Source: Chitinophagales bacterium (GTDB taxonomy: Bacteria > Bacteroidota > Bacteroidia > Chitinophagales > Chitinophagaceae). From it: a DNA stretch of 64,000 nucleotides. Shown here in pieces: positions 60,900 to 64,000 of this stretch (its first letter is position 1; every line of letters starts with the position of its first letter). The stretch is from contig JAIXLO010000160.1 of assembly GCA_026931325.1 (NCBI GenBank), positions 248,001 through 312,000 of the forward strand. Reading direction: 5' to 3'. The position numbers were made by a program, and so were the translations under genes. The notes beneath the pieces were generated by a model. That model saw only the letters and a program-made list of their open reading frames with translations. It made no database searches and was not told the DNA's origin.

Positions 60900-61306
60900 T
60901 TGCTTGGTGTCTGCTGCATTGGGACTCAGGAACATACAACCAAGAACCGATTAGATAAAATAGATTATCAATCAAAACAATAGAATAAGAAAGATAAGTT
61001 TATATCTTTTGTTATTAAGAGTCGAAGTCTTTCAAGGTCGCTTTTCGAGAGGAAAGAAGGAGTCACGATGAGAGAATTAATAATAAGAGAAAAATAAATG
61101 TAATTAAAGTAAGATTATATTTATTTTAGATAACTAAATAAAGTCTACCAATAGACTAGCTGACCTGAGAAATCAGACGATAAAAGTGAAGAGTAGAAAC
61201 TATATTTAGAAAGATTATGAGCTTAAAAAAAGTCATTCATAAAAATGATATAATATATTTTTGTCTTTTGCTCCTAGGAAAATCTGATTCCTATTTGGAG
61301 TTTTTT
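60900..61306 (+). ncRNA. Candidate noncoding RNA beginning with structured element copy 2
   Basis: No ORF from 60647 to 61440. Copy 2 of the hairpin (CTTGGT 60903 / ACCAAG 60939; inner TGT-CTG with CAG-GA-ACA) is followed by more stems: TCTTTC/GAAAGA near 61029-61055, AGTCTA-CCAA-TAGACT near 61143, and a terminator. The extent is inferred from the terminator; the start is unknown. Confidence 0.5.
61271..61306 (+). terminator. Rho-independent terminator
   Basis: CTCCTAGGAA pairs with TTCCTA...GGAG across a 7-nt loop, with a 3-nt bulge, followed by six T. Confidence 0.82.
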
Positions 61307-61356
61307 GAGTTTATATATAATAGGTATTGGCATATATTTTGCCCCGCAACGCGCTT

Positions 61357-61400
61357 GGCATGACATTTGCATCTGAGGATATTGGATCGCATCTTAGTAA
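61357..61400 (+). promoter_or_regulatory. Sigma54-like promoter with leader P16
   Basis: TTGGCATGACATTTGCA (GG 61357, GC ends 61370), 14 nt to GGATCGCATCTTAGTAA. A forward element at 61329-61342 precedes it. Last of the series in this window. Drives 61441. Confidence 0.84.
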
Positions 61401-61440
61401 GCTAGGGGCGAGTATGTAACCATAAACGAAAGGATGAATC

Positions 61441-61764
61441 ATGATTACTCGCGAGAAACTGATTCTATCTCTCTGTGATAGGCTTGGTGCTTTTTGTTCG
61501 TTTATGAGCGAATATGACTTTAGTGTTTGGGATAAAATGTGTGAGAGGAATCTTCAGATTTCTCTTGATAATACTATTGCTAGTAATAAAAATACTATTC
61601 AAGTTATGGTAAACCTTTTTGGATGGTATTGTAATAAAGATTATAGTAATCAGGCTAGTTATCTAATCAATGAAGCTAAACATCTTCAAGCTATTGTTGA
61701 GGAATGTTTGGATGCTTTGAATGGTGATAAGATTGCTTTGGATAGTATTAGTTTTAGTTGTTAG
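61441..61764 (+). CDS. Hypothetical protein
   Basis: 107 aa, helical, SD AAAGGATG. Six Cys spread over the sequence, no ribbon pattern. Ends in TAG. Convergent with the endonuclease gene. Confidence 0.66.
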   Translation: MITREKLILSLCDRLGAFCSFMSEYDFSVWDKMCERNLQISLDNTIASNKNTIQVMVNLFGWYCNKDYSNQASYLINEAKHLQAIVEECLDALNGDKIALDSISFSC

Positions 61765-61788
61765 TAATGACATATTAGCTGGATTCTT

Positions 61789-62439
61789 TTATTGGGCTAA
61801 CTTGTTCCAATAACCTCTTTTTGGTTTTGAAATGCCATATGCTTCTGCCCATTTTTGTATTGCTTTATCAGATACTCCAAAATCTTTTGCTATTTGTGTA
61901 GTGGGTTTTTCCCATAATAGCTTTTCTAACTCTTCCTTGGATGGTCTTTCTACTTTTCTGAGTTTTAGATTATGAACGCCTTTGAGTATGCCTTTATTTC
62001 TTACTATTGTTATTCCAAAATCTTTATAAGTTTTTTTAGTAGCCGAATCCGTAAGATTGATAAAATCTTCCCACCAATAAAAAGGAGTTGATGAGTTTGG
62101 CATAGTTGTGCGGATATTACTGCCTGCAAAACTGATTGAAGGATATACTACTTTATCTATTCCTGGAATATATAAAGCATAATAATCAAAATCATCTTTC
62201 GTATATGCTTTTTCATGCGTGCCATTTTTATCTGTCCAAGAGGATTTGGGAACCAGTGTTCCGTCTGTATTGTATTTACATTGTAATCTAAAAAACTTTC
62301 CTTCCTTTGAAACTATTAGATCAAATCTACAATGTTCTGTAATGTGCGGTGTAAATATATCATAACCTTTTTCTACTAAATCTGTTATTATTTTTGCTAC
62401 CGCTAAATCGCCTTTTGATTTTGTATGATGATATGGCAT
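61789..62439 (-). CDS. PD-(D/E)XK homing endonuclease with C-terminal HTH
   Basis: 216 aa. The N-terminus TKSKGDLAVAKIITDLVEKGYDIFTP, then FDLIVSKEGKFFRLQCKY, matches the PD-(D/E)XK layout of I-Ssp6803I-type group I intron endonucleases (Asp, then Q-x-K). The C-terminal HTH is TQIAKDFGVSDKAIQKWAEAYG. AT-rich, on the opposite strand, and next to a tRNA-like remnant, so probably a recent mobile insertion. Confidence 0.82.
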   Translation of the reverse strand: MPYHHTKSKGDLAVAKIITDLVEKGYDIFTPHITEHCRFDLIVSKEGKFFRLQCKYNTDGTLVPKSSWTDKNGTHEKAYTKDDFDYYALYIPGIDKVVYPSISFAGSNIRTTMPNSSTPFYWWEDFINLTDSATKKTYKDFGITIVRNKGILKGVHNLKLRKVERPSKEELEKLLWEKPTTQIAKDFGVSDKAIQKWAEAYGISKPKRGYWNKLAQ

Positions 62440-62504
62440 TCGAACTCCTATGCAAATGTCTATATCCGATGAACTAAAATAGTTCGATAAGTAAAAAAAT
62501 AATA

Positions 62505-62574
62505 TGGGGCATGGTTCGGATAACCAAGTATGGCTTCTACCCTAACTATGTAGGTTCGATTCCTGCCGGACTCG
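62505..62574 (+). pseudogene. tRNA-like remnant
   Basis: Has a good D-arm (GGTT/AACC), a T-arm GTAGG-TTCGATT-CCTGC and a 3' CGGACTC end, but the 5' side does not pair with it and the anticodon stem is defective (loop around CTTCTA). Resembles a decayed tRNA-Arg(UCU), next to a homing endonuclease of a type known to target tRNA genes. Confidence 0.5.
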
Positions 62575-62606
62575 CAAGTAAACCTAAACATTTAGGTAGA
62601 GTAACC

Positions 62607-62777
62607 ATGACAACTTTTCAGGCTGTCAATCTCAAGCAAAAGCTAAATAGCTGCCAATCTTTGGAAGATTTGAATAAACTAAAGAATGAGTTTCTTTCTT
62701 ATGAACATTCCGGATATTGGTTTGAAAGGTTTACGTTTTGGTTCTCTTGTAAAGAGTATTATTTGTCCGCACAGTAA
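62607..62777 (+). CDS. Small hypothetical protein
   Basis: 56 aa from ATG 62607; an in-frame ATG at 62511 lies inside the tRNA-like sequence and is rejected. Helical, with aromatic C-terminus (YWFERFTFWFSC). Preceded by the short repeat GTAAACCTAAACATTTAGG. Confidence 0.6.
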   Translation: MTTFQAVNLKQKLNSCQSLEDLNKLKNEFLSYEHSGYWFERFTFWFSCKEYYLSAQ

Positions 62778-62801
62778 ACCTAAACATTCAGGAGAAAAGT
62801 T

Positions 62802-63359
62802 ATGTACGTTCCTGTAAAAGACCTTCCTATTGTTGTTCAGCAAGCTCTTTCTTCTGTTGGTTATGGGAAGAAAGATATTGAAGTTATAGCTGCTGAAACG
62901 GCAACGTTTGCTTGTGCTGGTAGTGATGGTCAACGTGCATTTGTGATTATGTGCTCAAAGAGTGAATATAAAACTTTGCTTGGTTCCTGGGGAGGTTCTA
63001 ACATTTTCAATCCTCAGAACATTGTTGATAATGATTGGAGCCCTGCCGCTGTTCCTCTTGACGGTATTATTATCAAAGGTTCTTCTGGCAATCATGTATT
63101 TGCACAGATTATTGTGCATCCTCATAATCCTTTGCTGAATAATAAAGTTTTGCCGGGAGAAGTTCTTTCTGATAGGGAAAAAAGTATTCTTGGCGTATTC
63201 AAAGGAATCAAGTCTGCTTATCGTAAGGAATATCTTTCGCGTATGAAAGTGCAAGAAAGTGAGATTGATAAACTTATTTCTGGAGGTTATCTCAAGAAAG
63301 ATGGCAGAGGTATTTCGGTTACTACCGAAGGTAAGAATCACGCTAAACCTGCTTGGTAA
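62802..63359 (+). CDS. Hypothetical protein with possible C-terminal winged helix
   Basis: 185 aa, SD AGGAGAAAAG. An alpha/beta N-terminal domain, then KVQESEIDKLISGGYLKKDGRGISVTTEG, which has the helix-helix-wing pattern of small winged helices. Preceded by GTAAACCTAAACATTCAGG, nearly the same as before 62607. Confidence 0.66.
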   Translation: MYVPVKDLPIVVQQALSSVGYGKKDIEVIAAETATFACAGSDGQRAFVIMCSKSEYKTLLGSWGGSNIFNPQNIVDNDWSPAAVPLDGIIIKGSSGNHVFAQIIVHPHNPLLNNKVLPGEVLSDREKSILGVFKGIKSAYRKEYLSRMKVQESEIDKLISGGYLKKDGRGISVTTEGKNHAKPAW

Positions 63360-63391
63360 AAATAAATCTTATTAGCTTTATCTTATCATTT

Positions 63392-63464
63392 GGGTCCGTA
63401 GCCTAGTGGATTAGGCACTTCGCTTCTAACGAAACTTACGGGTGTTCGAATCACCCCGGACCCG
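63392..63464 (+). tRNA. tRNA-Arg (anticodon UCU)
   Basis: 73 nt, perfect acceptor GGGTCCG/CGGACCC, D-arm GCCTAGTGGATTAGGC, anticodon loop CTTCTAA with one mismatched stem pair, and T-arm GGGTG-TTCGAAT-CACCC. It reads AGA, the dominant Arg codon of the left block. CCA is not encoded. Confidence 0.93.
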
Positions 63465-63502
63465 CAGAAAAAACAATCATTCAGCAAGTAGAGATAAAAC
63501 CC

Positions 63503-63760
63503 ATGATTATTCGCAGCTATGTTGCGTTGATTGCTTCTTTGGATGATTGCGATATTTCGCAATCTGAGCTTGTATCTAATGCAAGAATGGGCAATGAGAA
63601 TGTCCATGTTTTTAGGTTCAAAGCTCCTGAAGGATGGGAAAGTATATTCGCTGACTCTATGTTTTTCAACGCAGATTTTACCAAACAGGATACAGTATCT
63701 ATTGTTCTTCTAGAAAAAGATTTTGAAGAGAATAGTATTTATCCTGATATTGCTTGTTGA
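63503..63760 (+). CDS. Small hypothetical protein
   Basis: 85 aa, beta-rich with acidic C-terminus. Lies 38 nt after tRNA-Arg, with GTAGAGA upstream. Not recognised. Confidence 0.62.
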   Translation: MIIRSYVALIASLDDCDISQSELVSNARMGNENVHVFRFKAPEGWESIFADSMFFNADFTKQDTVSIVLLEKDFEENSIYPDIAC

Positions 63761-63768
63761 GGTAAAAA

Positions 63769-64000
63769 ATGAAGATTCCATATTGCCCTGAGCGTCTTAG
63801 GGAATGTATTGCTATTGCAAACTTTAGGGATGAAAATAAAGATTTTCATTATAAAACAGAAGAGAATGATGTTCTTTCCTTCATAAAGGAACAACTCCTT
63901 CCTAAAGTCAAGAAAGTTCAAAGCAATCAGTATTATTATGACAATGCTCTTACTATTCAGGGTTGCTTCAATGGGATAGTATGTAGCTTGTGTTTTGATA
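63769..64000 (+). CDS. Hypothetical protein, 3' end outside window
   Basis: Open from ATG 63769 to the window end (77 codons seen; MKIPYCPERLRECIAIANF...). Preceded by GAGGT 9 nt after the previous stop. Not recognised. Confidence 0.6.
   Translation, partial: MKIPYCPERLRECIAIANFRDENKDFHYKTEENDVLSFIKEQLLPKVKKVQSNQYYYDNALTIQGCFNGIVCSLCFD

Noticed and set aside
61130-61200. Hammerhead-type ribozyme near CTGACCTGAGAAATCAG
   Set aside because: The CUGANGA and GAAAC core elements are not present in the required order.

Overview
This window looks like part of a large, lytic, tailed-phage (jumbo-type) genome. The left block (1-48.3 kb) is very AT-rich and tightly packed. It carries phage hallmarks: a UvsW-like helicase, a DnaC-like loader with a DnaB-like helicase, a gp55-like sigma factor, PhoH, ThyA, DHFR, dUTPase, tail-fibre proteins, an M23 peptidase, several homing endonucleases and an intein. 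No integrase or bacterial housekeeping block is visible. The host is not identifiable from sequence alone. A predicted lipoprotein and abundant sigma54-type promoter elements suggest a Gram-negative-like host that has RpoN.

Layout. 0-8.3 kb: DNA glycosylase, glycosyltransferase, SDR enzyme, and uvsW with an intein followed by a GIY-YIG endonuclease that left a recoded duplicate of the uvsW 3' end. 8.4-12.5 kb: replication cluster (SH3/Lsm-like protein, helicase loader, helicase), zinc ribbons, sigma factor. 13.7-22.2 kb: virion fibre proteins interleaved with PhoH, methionine aminopeptidase and a NadR-like kinase. 22-30 kb: FAD enzyme, exonuclease, M23 peptidase, then a minus-strand nucleotide-pool operon (DHFR, ThyA, GMP reductase). 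30-33 kb: lipoprotein and a papain-like protease flanked by GIY-YIG genes. 33-46 kb: kinase-like proteins, paralogous small proteins, a SLOG protein, SET-domain protein, HD hydrolase, second exonuclease, dUTPase. 46.3-48.3 kb: a pyrimidine-rich stretch with two zinc-ribbon proteins and a complete peptide chain release factor 2.

At about 48.35 kb composition changes sharply. After an AT-rich repeat tract (48.48-48.75 kb) comes a higher-GC block of small, mostly unrecognised genes (48.8-64 kb) that resembles an early/host-takeover region. Sixteen transcription units there (15 leading to a gene, one to a structured RNA plus tRNAs) begin with the same arrangement: a sigma54-type -24/-12 element (GG-N10-GC) followed, exactly 14 nt after the final C, by a conserved leader RGATCGCATCTWAGTA. 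Seventeen additional palindromic modules, in which two such elements face each other, sit in the same intergenic regions. The leader also occurs at 46.30 and 47.17 kb without the promoter, which ties the two blocks together and argues against a chimeric assembly.

The right block also carries a roughly 490-nt highly structured RNA upstream of tRNA-Lys(UUU) and tRNA-Ile(UAU), plus tRNA-Arg(UCU). These tRNAs read AAA, AUA and AGA, codons that dominate the left block. The left-block stops I inspected are TAA or TGA, never TAG, matching the phage RF2, whereas six right-block genes end in TAG. My inference: the right block is adapted to host transcription and translation, and the left block relies on phage-supplied tRNAs and release factor.
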